Part shown: piece by piece, positions 44,341 to 54,239 of the stretch | How the letters are laid out: every line of letters begins with the position of its first letter | Position numbering within the stretch: the first letter of the stretch is position 1 | Assembly: GCA_029891385.1 (NCBI GenBank) | Contig: CM057230.1 | Span: 37,729,858-37,793,857 of the forward strand | Length of the DNA stretch: 64,000 nucleotides | Origin: Erythroxylum novogranatense | Taxonomy: Eukaryota; Streptophyta; Magnoliopsida; Malpighiales; Erythroxylaceae | Direction: 5' to 3' | Position numbers and translations under genes: made by a program | The notes under the pieces: model-generated | Seen by the model: the letters and a program-made list of their open reading frames with translations, nothing else | Databases searched by the model: none | What the model was told of the DNA's origin: nothing

Positions 44341-45262
44341 CGACTATAGATCGACTAGGTTGCCAAGACGAGATCCTTAGAACCATCGATCGACTTCGAC
44401 ATCGCTCGGCCAGATCGCCAAGACAAGATCCTTGGGACCATAGCTTGGCCTCGACTATAGATCGACCAAGTTGCCAAGACGAGATCCTTGGAACCATCGA
44501 TCGACTTCGACATCGCTCGGTCGGGTCGCCAAGATAAGATCCTTGGGACCACAGCTCGGCCTCGACCATAGATCGACCAGGTTGTCAAGACGAGATCCTT
44601 GGAATCATCGGTCGACTTCGACATCGCTCGGTCGGGTCGCCAAGACAAGATCCTTGGGACCATAGCTCGACCTCGACCATAGATCGACCAGGTTGCCAAG
44701 ACGAGATCCTTGGAACCATCGGTCGACCTCGACATCGCTCGACCGGGTCGCCAAGACAAGATCTTTGGGACCATAGCTCGACCTCGACTATAGATCGACC
44801 AGGTTGCCAAGACGAGATCCTTGGAACCATCGGTTGACTTCGACATCGCTCGGCCGAGTCGCCAAGACAAGATCCTTGGGACCACAGCTCGGACTCGACC
44901 ATAGATTGACCAGGTTGCCAAGACGAGATCCTTGGAACCATTGGTCGACTTCGGCATCGCTCGGCCGGGACGTCAAGATAAGATCCTTGGGACCACAGCT
45001 CGGCCTCGACCATAGATTGACCAGGTTGCCAAGACGAGATCCTTAGAACCATCAGTCAACCTCGACATTGCTCGGTCAGGTCACCAAGACAAGATCCTTG
45101 GGACCATAGCTTGGCCTCGACTATAGATCGACCAGGTTGCCAAGACGAGATCCCTGGAACCATCGATCAACTTCGATATCGCTCGGTCGGGTCGCCAAGA
45201 CAAGATCCTTGGGACCACAGCTCGGTCTCGACTATAGATCGACCTCAACACCGCTCGGCCAT
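44341..45262. repeat. minisatellite, 111-bp unit, about 8.3 copies
   Basis: The marker GTTGCCAAGACGAGATCC (or a one-base variant) recurs at 44359, 44470, 44581, 44692, 44803, 44914, 45025 and 45136, exactly 111 bp apart each time. Each unit is a dimer of two related 55-56-bp halves: one with CAAGACGAGATCCTTGGAACCAT, the other with CAAGACAAGATCCTTGGGACCAT. Because 111 is divisible by three, reading frames stay open through the array (for instance minus strand 44957-44355), but I regard these as by-products. It lies between integrase and the end of the antisense ORF. Confidence 0.92.
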
Positions 45263-45398
45263 GAGCGACTTTATCAAATCCTACTATCGATCGAAAATAA
45301 AGAAAACAAACGCGGAAAACGACTTCGAAATAATGAAGGACAAAAATAAGACTCATTTTCTTGAATCCATCCTGGTCACAAGCCCGACCAGGTGAGCT

Positions 45399-46865
45399 TT
45401 AAAAATCAGCAGAAGGAGAGCTATGAACAACTGGGGAAGAGGTATGAACAGCCGAGGGAGCAGGAGAAGCCTCGGAGGTCGGTGGATGCACAGGAGAAGC
45501 CTCAGAAGTGGACGGAACAATCGGGGTAGGAGCAGGACCTGAGGGAGCAACCGGAGGAATATCCTCGTGAGAAAGCTCGTCCAACTCACTTGAGCTAAGG
45601 TCCAGTTCCTCGTCCGGAACAAAGGTCCGCTCTCCCTCAGCCCTCTCCCTCATTTCTTCCAGCGAAAGGCCGAGAGCAGCGGGGAGCAGCGACTCGGCAT
45701 AATCCTCGAACGAAGGACACTCCAACCCGTCAGGAACGTGAACCTCATGGAACCTCTTCAGGATCGAGAGGGCCAAGTCGCAGGCGAACTCTAAGCACTC
45801 CCTATGAAGGAATCGCTCTTTCCACCGCTTTATCGCCTCGACCCTCTGCTTCTTGAGGGAGCATCGCAACTCCCTCAGCATATCCTCGGTCCTGTGTCTA
45901 CCCTCCACCGCTGCATGACAATCCTGGAGGAACTTTTCTTTAAGCTCTCTCTCCGACACCACTTCCTCCTGTAAGACCTCACACTCCTTGGCCAGCTCGC
46001 CCTTCGTTGCAATCGCCCTGTTTTTCTCCTCCTCCTCCGCAGCGAGTCGAGCTTTCAAAGCGTTTCTCTCCTCCTCCCCCATGGCAAGCTGAGCTTTGAA
46101 AACACTTCTCTCCTCCTCCCAAAACTTCCTCTCCTCTTCCAAAGAAGAGAGCTGAGCCCCGAGAACATCATTCTTTTCCTTGGTCTCAGAGAGCTCGGCC
46201 CTTAAAGTGTTCACCTGCTCAAGGAGGTCATGCACCTCCCGGTCCAGCGACTGAACAGTCCCGTCGAGTAGTTCGGTACGTCGATGCATCGACGAGACGA
46301 AATCCAGCTCCCTCACACAGTTACGGACGATACGGGCCGACAGCTCCTGATGGGTCAGCGAGTCAATGCGTTCCTCGTCCGCAGGGGGAACGACCTTTTC
46401 GACAATATGAAGAGCCACATCGAGGTTCGCGATCGATGCAGTCTTATCCAGACTGATCGCTGGCTCCCATTTATCAGTGCTCGCTGCTCGCTTCGTCCCC
46501 TTGCCCTTATCTGACCGGACAGTAAGCTCTCCCATTTTCTCTTTCTCCTTGCCTTGGTCCGAAGGGCGAGAAGACTGACCAGCAACCCGGACGGTCTTTT
46601 TTCTCTTAAGAGGTGGCTCCACCTCCTCTTCCTCCTCCCCTTCCAAACCCGCTCGGCCTGCGCTCGCTGGCACGATCGGCAATGATGCCGACACGACGAG
46701 ACGGTCCTCAGTGGACGGAGGGGCCAGCAACATTCTATGGCCTGGCTCCGCTGGCGAAGCGGCGCCTTCACCGGTCTCGGCCTCCTTCCTCTGTTTCTTC
46801 CCTTTGGCCTGCTTTTTGGATTTAGGGGGAGCGGCGGACCCGGTGAAATCTTCTATCCTCGCCAT
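45399..46865 (-). CDS. antisense coiled-coil ORF of Tat element (488 aa)
   Basis: An uninterrupted frame of 488 codons opposite to gag-pol, starting at ATG 46865 in a good context. Residues 10-30 are Lys-rich, 74-82 Glu-rich, 84-93 (PPLKRKKTVR) look like a nuclear localisation signal, and about 195-345 form a long heptad-like coiled coil rich in Glu/Leu (LREVHDLLEQVNTL-type repeats, four EEER/EEEE clusters). The C-terminal 60 residues are Pro/Ser-rich with a repeated TSEASP motif. No known enzyme domain is visible. Extra or antisense ORFs downstream of pol are known from some Tat-lineage elements, for example maize Grande. It is intact although gag-pol is broken, which implies later decay of gag-pol or separate constraint. 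The function is unknown; DNA/RNA or chromatin binding are guesses. Confidence 0.75.
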   Translation of the reverse strand: MARIEDFTGSAAPPKSKKQAKGKKQRKEAETGEGAASPAEPGHRMLLAPPSTEDRLVVSASLPIVPASAGRAGLEGEEEEEVEPPLKRKKTVRVAGQSSRPSDQGKEKEKMGELTVRSDKGKGTKRAASTDKWEPAISLDKTASIANLDVALHIVEKVVPPADEERIDSLTHQELSARIVRNCVRELDFVSSMHRRTELLDGTVQSLDREVHDLLEQVNTLRAELSETKEKNDVLGAQLSSLEEERKFWEEERSVFKAQLAMGEEERNALKARLAAEEEEKNRAIATKGELAKECEVLQEEVVSERELKEKFLQDCHAAVEGRHRTEDMLRELRCSLKKQRVEAIKRWKERFLHRECLEFACDLALSILKRFHEVHVPDGLECPSFEDYAESLLPAALGLSLEEMRERAEGERTFVPDEELDLSSSELDELSHEDIPPVAPSGPAPTPIVPSTSEASPVHPPTSEASPAPSAVHTSSPVVHSSPSADF

Positions 46866-46867
46866 GG

Positions 46868-47300
46868 CTGCACAGCAATAAAAACAGGTCAGAAAGCGAA
46901 ACCAATACTTACGAATACAACAAATAATTCAACCAAGAAGGTTCAACCAGACGAGGCAGTTTCCTCTCCTAGACAGCTAATTTGGGGTGGGGGGTCAATT
47001 AGAAAGGAATCAGCAGAGGTCCCCCCGCGATACCCTAGACTTCCTCAGTACCTCTTACCACACTTCTAGAACTAGCTGACGACATACTTACTAAGAGGGA
47101 ACTTTTGAACAAACTTTAGAGGAGGAGATAAGGGAAAAGAACGTACCTATCTGGTGATTCGAGGTCGGAAATTTGGACGGCGATCGAAAGAAAACTCCGA
47201 AAAAAGTGGGCAAGAAAGATGCAAATGAAAACAAGGTGAAAGCTAAAGGACAAAGCAAGCGTAAAGAAACTCTGCAGTCTATCGACCTTGAGTACTTATA
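46868..47300 (-). promoter_or_regulatory. candidate promoter and 5' UTR intron of antisense ORF
   Basis: On the minus strand a TATA box (CTATAAGTA, 47301-47293) is followed 150 bp later by a strong donor ATAG|GTACGT (47146-47145) and, two bases before the ATG, by an acceptor TTGCTGTGCAG ending at 46868. This would make a 279-bp intron wholly in the 5' leader. A short upstream frame (MSSASSSRSVVRGTEEV, then stop) lies inside the proposed intron. All elements are inferred from consensus only. Confidence 0.5.
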
Positions 47301-47811
47301 GAGGACCGATCAAGTGGACGCCCCAATCAAAGCTCGACATATGGAGAAGATCCGAGCCAAGCCCGAACATGTGGCAGGATCTGAGCTGAGGTGAATTAGG
47401 GTTGTTCGAAATCCGGAGCGGCACGGCGATTGAAAGGACATACATGACAGCTTTACAACGATTACAAGGACGATTCGTTTCAGATTCTGAAAATCCGTCA
47501 GAGGGCACGCGCCGTTAGTAATAATTAAATAAAGTACCCTCACGCGTTCGACACAGACGCTCGCCTGCACTCTCTTGGTATGAGCTGCCACACAATCGGT
47601 GTTGATGCCGACCAATCCTAATACAAGCATTCACGCACTATGCATTAATGTCCGATCAATTGGACCTAACACGAGCTGTTCCATATACGAGCTATAACAT
47701 AGATAACCGACCGATCGGGCCTACTCCGAGCTGTCTTACAGACGAGCTGCAAGACTTTTACATACTCCTTCGACCCTTCTCTTTGCTCAGCCTCGAGGAG
47801 TAGGGGGCTTA

Positions 47812-48223
47812 TGGTCGGGTCGATCGTATTGGGCCCGAACCCAGTCATAGCGACCCGTGGGCTGATCGGTCCATCCTTCAAGGATCAGTCTCCTAGGCCC
47901 AATCCACGCATCTGCGACCCATTCGCAGGTGGAAGTCTCCTATGCATACATAAAGACTTAAACCTAGCATCCGCTCCATATATAAGGTATAACTCTGCCA
48001 TAATAGAGGTACGTGATCATTAACCCTGATCTTCTCCATTCACAGCTATCCTACCCACACCAAAAAGAGCTGACTTAAGCGTCGGAGGGGCTTATCGGGA
48101 AACAACCCCCAACGTGCCTTTCTTATTTTTGCAGGAATCTTCAAGCTAGAGCTCCCGGGAGAAGTAGCAAGCTCCATGGATCCGAATGGTAACATGCAGC
48201 CTCGTCAGAACCAGGCAGAACCA
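47812..48223 (+). repeat. 3' LTR of Tat element
   Basis: 412 bp, starts TGGTCGGGTCG four bases after the polypurine tract, ends CAGAACCA before AATAC. It matches 38634-39044 with about a dozen or more scattered changes. Confidence 0.92.
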
Positions 48224-48228
48224 AATAC

Positions 48229-48699
48229 CTATCTTAATATTAAATAGACTTAACGATTGAATTTGATTTAGTTTTAAAAACTTTATATTATTTAGAATTA
48301 AACTCGAACTGATTTGCCTTTAGTGTTAAAATGAGCTGAATCAAATCTAGTTAGAATATGCAAAATTTACATATACTTAAATAGATTTGTATTGATTTAA
48401 GTTTAAAGTCTCAAAGCTTAAATCTATTTAGTAATATATAGGTTTATGTTAAATCTATCCCAAAATAAAAAGTTCTAATAAGAATCTGTCCATTTTTTAA
48501 CATGTATGGTCCAAACTAGAGTTGATTGGCCTAATATAAGATCCATATAGTGTGCATCTAAGAGTTAAAGTGAAAGAGATTAATGAGTTCAAACTTTGGT
48601 ATTTAGGGTATTTGAGGTAATAGAATGGTATAAGTACCTAGGTTATCAACGAACTTATACATCAAGTTGTAAGGGTAAAGATAATGAATGATAGGATTT
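48229..48699. other. intergenic, no gene recognised
   Basis: AT-rich flank with repeated TTTAGTTTAA/AAATCTATTTAG-like words; possibly a continuation of the LINE relic after 48560, but no domain can be read. Confidence 0.5.
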
Positions 48700-49453
48700 T
48701 GTCATTAAAGATTGTGGTGAAAGATGTTATTTTCAAGATGGTACATGCTTATGGGAAGAACAACTTAAACGCCAATTATGGGAAGAATAGATGAGCTGAT
48801 TCAACAGATTTTTCCCAATGAGAAACTTATTCCAAGTGGATACTTTAATGATCATATAGGGGCGAACTCTAACGAGTATTCTTATACCTACGGGAGTTTT
48901 GGGTACGGAGATAGGAATGATATTGAGATAACTTTATTAGACTTTTCGGTAGTGTTTGATTTGGTGGTAACCAACTCATTCTTCAACAAAAAATAGGAGC
49001 ACTTTAACTTTTAATAGTGAAACTACAAAGACTCAAATCGACTACTTCCTTGTAAGGCGAAGTGGTCTACCTAGTTGCAAAGATTAGAAGGTGATACCAA
49101 ACACAGGTTTGTCAACTCAGTATGGATTGTTGGTCATGTTTCTCATTATTAAGTGTTGGAGAAAGAAGAGATGTTCTTAGAGGTATAATAGAGTTAGATG
49201 GCATAATCTAATAAGAGACATTATAGAAAAACTTAGGGATATAGTAGTGCCTGAAGAAGCAAGGAAGCTAGAAGGAGATGCTAACTAAATATAGGGGCGG
49301 GGGGAGTAACAACTAAGAAGATCCTATGAATAATAAGGAGTATTGGTGGTAGAATGAAGACGTCAAAGATAAGATAGAAATTAAGAAGACTTCTTATAAA
49401 GCTCTATTAGATAACGATACGGATAAAGAGAGGATAGTCAATAGAGAGAGTTA
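48700..49453 (+). pseudogene. LINE (non-LTR) endonuclease relic, left part
   Basis: Reads the C-terminal half of a plant L1-type apurinic endonuclease and the linker to RT in broken frames: DELIQQIFPNEKLIPSGYFNDHIGANS, GSFGYGDRND, LLDFSVVFDLVVTNSFF (48778-48990), TQIDYFLVRRSGLPSCKD (about 49030-49090) and KEYWW, a TAG stop, then NEDVKDKIEIKKTSYKALL (49340-49410). The stop at 49351-49353 replaces the third Trp of a WWW motif. The frame is cut at 49453 by the copia insertion and resumes at 59182. No reverse transcriptase remains. Confidence 0.8.
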
Positions 49454-51305
49454 TGTTAGAGTAGTGCCCTAAAGGCAATCGCCTTTAGCGCGTTTTGTAC
49501 AAAGTTGTGTACATACTTTATGAATAAATAAATAAAGGCATATTTCATTAATTTGATATTGACCAATAAGCAAATTAATGAAGTCCATGATATATGACAT
49601 AGCATGAAGGAAATTATGATGTGATCATACTACTGAGATTCCTATCATGTGCAATTATGTCAGTATCTAAATTATCCCTAGTCATAGGATTACTGAAACT
49701 GGACATCGGTAATCCGGAGAGACTAGCACATTTCAAGCTCCTTGATTTGATCAAGCAGTGGATCTCAGAAACTGTAAATATGAGATATTTAGGGTTGAGA
49801 TGTGAATGCTTACTAGAGGTAGTAAGTACATTGGATGACCTACTATGAGATCATCACATGGATGTCCTATTCTAATGTCAGTGATAATCTCATCATAGCA
49901 ATGGTGCAAGTATCCTTAGACTTGAGGTACTCAAGGATATCTTGGATACTGATTCTGTGCTTTGACTCTATTCCTTGTTGCCTTACAGAGGTCGCTCATA
50001 GGATGGTGATTGGGTACAACTTGAGGTATTCGAAGGTAATTGAGTAGCCAATAGAGGATTCACCATTTTTGTGATAGCAAAAGATGATACCCATGGCCTC
50101 TTGTCAGGGTCATTACTTGGAAATCTCTGGCCGGAGTACATATGTCATGAAGAGTGTCTTCAGTGACATATAAAGTAATGAGTCCCAGGACGAGAACTGA
50201 TATCACTTGGACTAGATTTGACTTAGTCAGTTTAGTAAGAGTTGACACTTTACCCATACTCATAACCATGTGGGGTATAGCATGGTGAAAGGACGAATTG
50301 CACAGTAATTGTCTATGGAAAGGTTCGTGATAGGGTTCATGATTAATATAGGTTCATTCGTCAAACCAATTACTTTCCGGTCAATTGGGGGTCATGATGT
50401 GTTGCTAGATACCGCTCATGACTTGCTTGGATTAAGTGTTAATCTAAGTGGCCAACATAACCGGGAACCTAATGAGTCACACGCATAAGAGTGATTCGGA
50501 GAATTAGTAAAATAGTTTTAGACAGAGATCCAATATATGGAGAGTAATAGGATTAAATGGATCCTGATGAGATCGAGATATGTCCCGATGAGATCGAGAC
50601 ATCGATATTGCTGAAACAGGTCTTTGGTGTTTTTTCCATACCGGGACCCGGTAGGACCGACCCTAGTGTGACTGGACCACTTCAGCATTTATATATATAT
50701 ATATATTTATTAATTACTTAATTAATTAATAAGATATATATATATATATATATATATATACCATCGTTGATGGAAGGAGAAGATGAGGGGACACGTTGAT
50801 GACTCATCCTTTAACATTTAATGTCTTTAAATGTTAAAGACAAAATGGACTAAAGGACAAAAGACAAAGTGGAAGGTAATCATCGTGGGTGACAAGTGAC
50901 TATGAGTGTCGTGAGTGTTGGTATAAAAGATGAAGAATTCAAAGGTGAATTAAGGTTGAAGAAGTTGAAAATTGTTTTTCAAGCTTCTCCTCTCTCAACA
51001 TTCACGAAGCTCTTCTTCTCTCCAAGGTTCATCTTCTCCTCCATCGCTATTTTCCAAGCTCTCCAAGAATAAAGGTAAGATCTAGTAGTCTTTACTTTAT
51101 TCTAGCTATTCCCGGGTCAAAGGGTTTGCCCCGGTTAGGTTCTCCGATCTCTGCGTGGATACCGTTAGAGACGGTCTCTTTTGGTCGTTATGGTTTGACA
51201 TTGTTATATAGACACATGGATCCTAGCTTTTGGGAAGGTCCCGGAACAAAAATTTTTGTTTTCCGCACCGTGTGCATGTGATGTACACACCGGGATTTTC
51301 CTACA
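49454..51305 (+). repeat. 5' LTR of plus-strand copia element
   Basis: Starts with a perfect hairpin, CTAAAGGC-AATC-GCCTTTAG (49469-49488). It has TA-rich tracts at 50686-50760, a TATA box TATAAAAG at 50922-50929, and a splice-donor-like AAAG|GTAAGA at 51075. Confidence 0.93.
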
Positions 51306-52433
51306 GTAGTATCAGAGCCACTTGTATCGTATATAACGAAGAAATCATAACTAGGTTGGAGCTGCCTATTGTTTGTGACGATGATGCATGTTGACTGTGT
51401 TAAATTTGAAATCAGTATAGAAATATTTTTTTCTAAATTTTCTTACTCATATATGCTCATAAGATGTTGTTGAATATGTCTGTAGAAGGAAAGAATTTAT
51501 CAATGTGATTTGATATGGTTTTGCTAATTTATTCCCTAATGTTCTGGTTGCTGTCTTTGTGCACAATCCTTGAACAGGCATACTTATAAATTCGAGAATA
51601 AATTGTAGAATTTTTTTTTTCGGATTTTCTTTTGCTGACATGTCTCTAAGATGTTTTTGAATGTCTATGAGAATGGAAAAATGTTTTCGAGGTGATTTAC
51701 TATTTATTTGAGAATTTAGTTTGTGCTTCTGGGAATATCTATGTTGAGGAACACAGATTCAACATTGGCTTTGTTGCTGAGGTTTGTTAAGTTTTTGTTG
51801 GAAATAAATCCTGAAAACATTCATGGAGCATGTTGTGAATATGTTGTAACCTCTGTAATTTTCTCAGAATTTATTGAAATTGTTTCAATGAGTTTTTCAA
51901 GCAAAAGACAGAGCTTGGCAGTTTTGAGAAAGTTGCTGGAGCTGTTTTGTTTGAAATGATTAATTGTGTATTTCTCAATTCCAATGCCTTGGATTATTTT
52001 TAATGTGATTAAAAATATGTTACATTGATGTTGTATGATTTCCAAACTGATCTTCTTGAAATTGGGTTTCCAAAAATTTTCGGATGTCAAATATGTCACA
52101 TTAGCGTCTCGTTAGTGTATTTCGTTGTCTTGATTGTTTTGGCAGTCACAAATTTTGTGACCAGTGCCAAAGTAGTCTTGATAAAGTATAGACTACCTAG
52201 AGATACTTAGGGTGATAGTTTGATATTCTCAAATTATTTGAAAATCTAAGCGAATAGTAGTGTATTCATCGATTTCATGTTTTTCATGTATAATATGATT
52301 ATATGTATGGTAAGCATGATACAATGAAAGTGTTTCATTGGTACATCATAGTAGAGTATATTACACTTGGTATTGTGAATTGGAACTACACGGATTGAGA
52401 AATTAGCGGATTAGAGAGCAATTCTATACATAT

Positions 52434-52649
52434 AAGTCGACTTACACATGCATAAGTCGACTTGTATGTTCAAACAAGTCGACTTACACATGCGCTAATC
52501 GACTTGTATTCTCAGGTAAGTCGACTTGCACAATGGTATAAGTCGACTTACATGTGCACAGTAGCATAAGTCGACTTGCATGTTCAGACAAGTCGACTTA
52601 CACATGCACAGTAGTATAAGTCGACTTGCATGCTTAGATAAGTCGACTT
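52434..52649 (+). repeat. array of AAGTCGACTT palindromes in copia leader
   Basis: Nine perfect copies of AAGTCGACTT and one variant (TAATCGACTT) within 216 bp, separated by 13-27 bp of ACACATGC/TGTATG-like spacers. It lies between primer site and gag, within the putative leader intron. The sister copy has a decayed version at 33748-33925. Confidence 0.92.
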
Positions 52650-53100
52650 ATACATGCTTAGGTGGGATGATGGATGATTATAGGTATAGATTCAATGTGA
52701 TTGATGCCCTAAATCATTCCATATAGTTATGGTGACTATAATCCTATAGCTTGGAGAAGAAGAAGTGTGAAGAAAGATGAAATCCCTCACACATAATATG
52801 AAAACTAACGCCTTCCATTAATATGGGGAGAACTAGAGTTCTTATAGAGTTTGGGTTGTTGGGTAAACCCAAGCTCACTCTATACGGATATGTTCGAACC
52901 ATGGAAATAAGATTTTCGGATTAATGGGTCGGTTTTCACTAGAAGCGTTGATTTGTTGAATAAACTCAAGGTTAACGTAGACAGAGGCGAAATTGGGTAG
53001 CGTACATTAGATGTACGCGCATCAAGAGTTGATAACCCAATGTGTGTGCATACATCACGAGTTGATATCACTAGTCGATAATTGCACCTGTGATGTAAAT

Positions 53101-53274
53101 GGTATGACCGATACCTGCCGATTGATCTAAGGTGGCTTGTTGGGTAAACCCAAGGTCATTTTAGTAATGTCGGATATCTATGATGCAATTGGTATGACCG
53201 ATACCTACCGATTGACCTAAGGTGGCTTGTTGGGTAAACCCAAGGTCATTTTAGTAATATCGGATATCGACCCA
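53101..53274 (+). repeat. 90-bp tandem repeat with GTTGGGTAAACCCAA motif
   Basis: Two copies starting GGTATGACCGATACCT at 53101 and 53191. Each holds TTGGGTAAACCCAA, a near-perfect inverted repeat also present singly at 52858-52871. The sister element has the same pair at about 33164-33280 (minus strand). Confidence 0.85.
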
Positions 53275-53430
53275 CTAGGACATTTTGTCATAATGTTTCT
53301 TGGATTCGTAATGAGGGTTATGGATTCTTTGAAACTAGTGGGAGCCATATGTATGTCATGTAAGTCCTTATGAACATGCATGTAATTCTATTCTAACATT
53401 CTTTCTCTCTTTCCCTTTAGGTTATTGAAG

Positions 53431-54213
53431 ATGACTTCAAGTGTGAACTTGCGCTGGCTTATGGACTCGAATAAATTAACTGGACCCAAATTTCTTGATT
53501 GGCTGAGAAATCTGAAAATTGTTCTTAGATCTGAGGAACTGGGCTATGTCCTAGATGTTCCACTTCCTGATCCACCTGCTGTTGATGCTTCTGATGAGGA
53601 TCAGAAAGTATATCGTAAGCATCTTAAAGATAGTGACATAACTACCTGTATTATGCTCACATCTATGTCACCAGAGCTGCGTATAAAGATGAGTCTATGG
53701 ATGCTCATACCATAGTGTTTCATCTAGAGAGCTCTTCGATGAGCAAGCTCGGTCGAAAGGTTCGAGACCTCGAGGCTACTCTTCACTACTAAGATGATTT
53801 GTGTTCATCTCGCAGCAAGATGCATCAAGATGAATGGGTATATTGAGAGGTTGGCCGCCTTAGGTTTTGTTATGGATTATGAATTAAGTGTTGACTTAAT
53901 TCTAGTTGGATTGTCGATAGCTATTCACGGTTTGTGTTGAACTATCGGATGAACCAAATATCCACGACAATCCTAAGTTGATCAATCGCAAAACAAAGCA
54001 GAGCAATCTATCAAGAAGGATAGCAAGTCGGTGCTTCGTGGTAGGACTCTTCTTCTTCTAGTTCAAGAAAAGAAATCAAGAAGAAAAGGTCTAAGAAACC
54101 AAAAGGAAGTGCAATCAAAAGAAAACGAAAGAATCAAGACTAAAGGAACTTGCTTCCAATGTGGCAAGACCGCCTTTGGAAGCAAAACCGTAAAGTCTAT
54201 CTCGAATAATTGA
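53431..54213 (+). pseudogene. copia gag (broken)
   Basis: ATG at 53431: MTSSVNLRWLMDSNKLTG, KFLDWLRNLKIVLRSEELGYVLDV and CIMLTSMSPEL to 53715. A frameshift at about 53680 breaks the DAHTIVFHL block. Further gag pieces run to a damaged zinc knuckle (GTCFQCGKT, lacking the His and last Cys) near 54150-54175. The gag domain of this family has about 250 residues; here no frame exceeds 96. Confidence 0.88.
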
Positions 54214-54239
54214 AGCGAAGAAGGCATCGATGCCTCGAC

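Larger units (their letters stand above)
38634..48223 (+). mobile_element. Tat-lineage Ty3/gypsy element with antisense ORF
   Basis: LTRs of 411 bp (38634-39044) and 412 bp (47812-48223) are flanked by AATAC at 38629-38633 and 48224-48228. A primer site TGGCGCCCACCG follows the 5' LTR and a polypurine tract GAGGAGTAGGGGG (47795-47807) precedes the 3' LTR. The coding order is gag, protease, RT, RNase H, a second (archaeal-type) RNase H and integrase. The second RNase H and the CEFH-like gag knuckle place it in the Tat branch. After integrase come a 111-bp minisatellite (44341-45262) and an intact 488-codon antisense ORF. Gag-pol has several frameshifts and stops. 47301-47811 holds no recognised gene. 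Confidence 0.94.
51075..53420 (+). other. putative leader intron of copia element
   Basis: The donor AAAG|GTAAGA lies in the LTR downstream of the TATA box; the acceptor TTTCTCTCTTTCCCTTTAG ends at 53420, ten bases before the gag ATG (53431). Splicing would remove the primer site and both repeat arrays. The minus-strand sister copy keeps a donor (GAG|GTAGGG, 35278) and an acceptor (CTATCCGTGTAG, 32991) at the same places. Inferred from consensus and conservation only. Confidence 0.5.

Noticed and set aside
44355..45052. Long open frames on the minus strand with a 37-residue repeat
   Set aside because: They arise because the 111-bp minisatellite unit is divisible by three; several overlapping frames on both strands are open at once, and none has a promoter or conserved domain. 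Described as a DNA repeat instead.
46284..47069. Plus-strand frames opposite the antisense ORF
   Set aside because: Shadows of the 488-codon frame and its leader; no domains and different frames overlap.
48778..48996. Independent small gene
   Set aside because: The residues match the endonuclease part of plant LINEs and the frame is flanked by further broken LINE sequence.
52434..52649. CRISPR-like array
   Set aside because: Regularly spaced short palindromes, but the repeat is only 10 bp, spacers are short and similar to each other, and the context is a plant retrotransposon.
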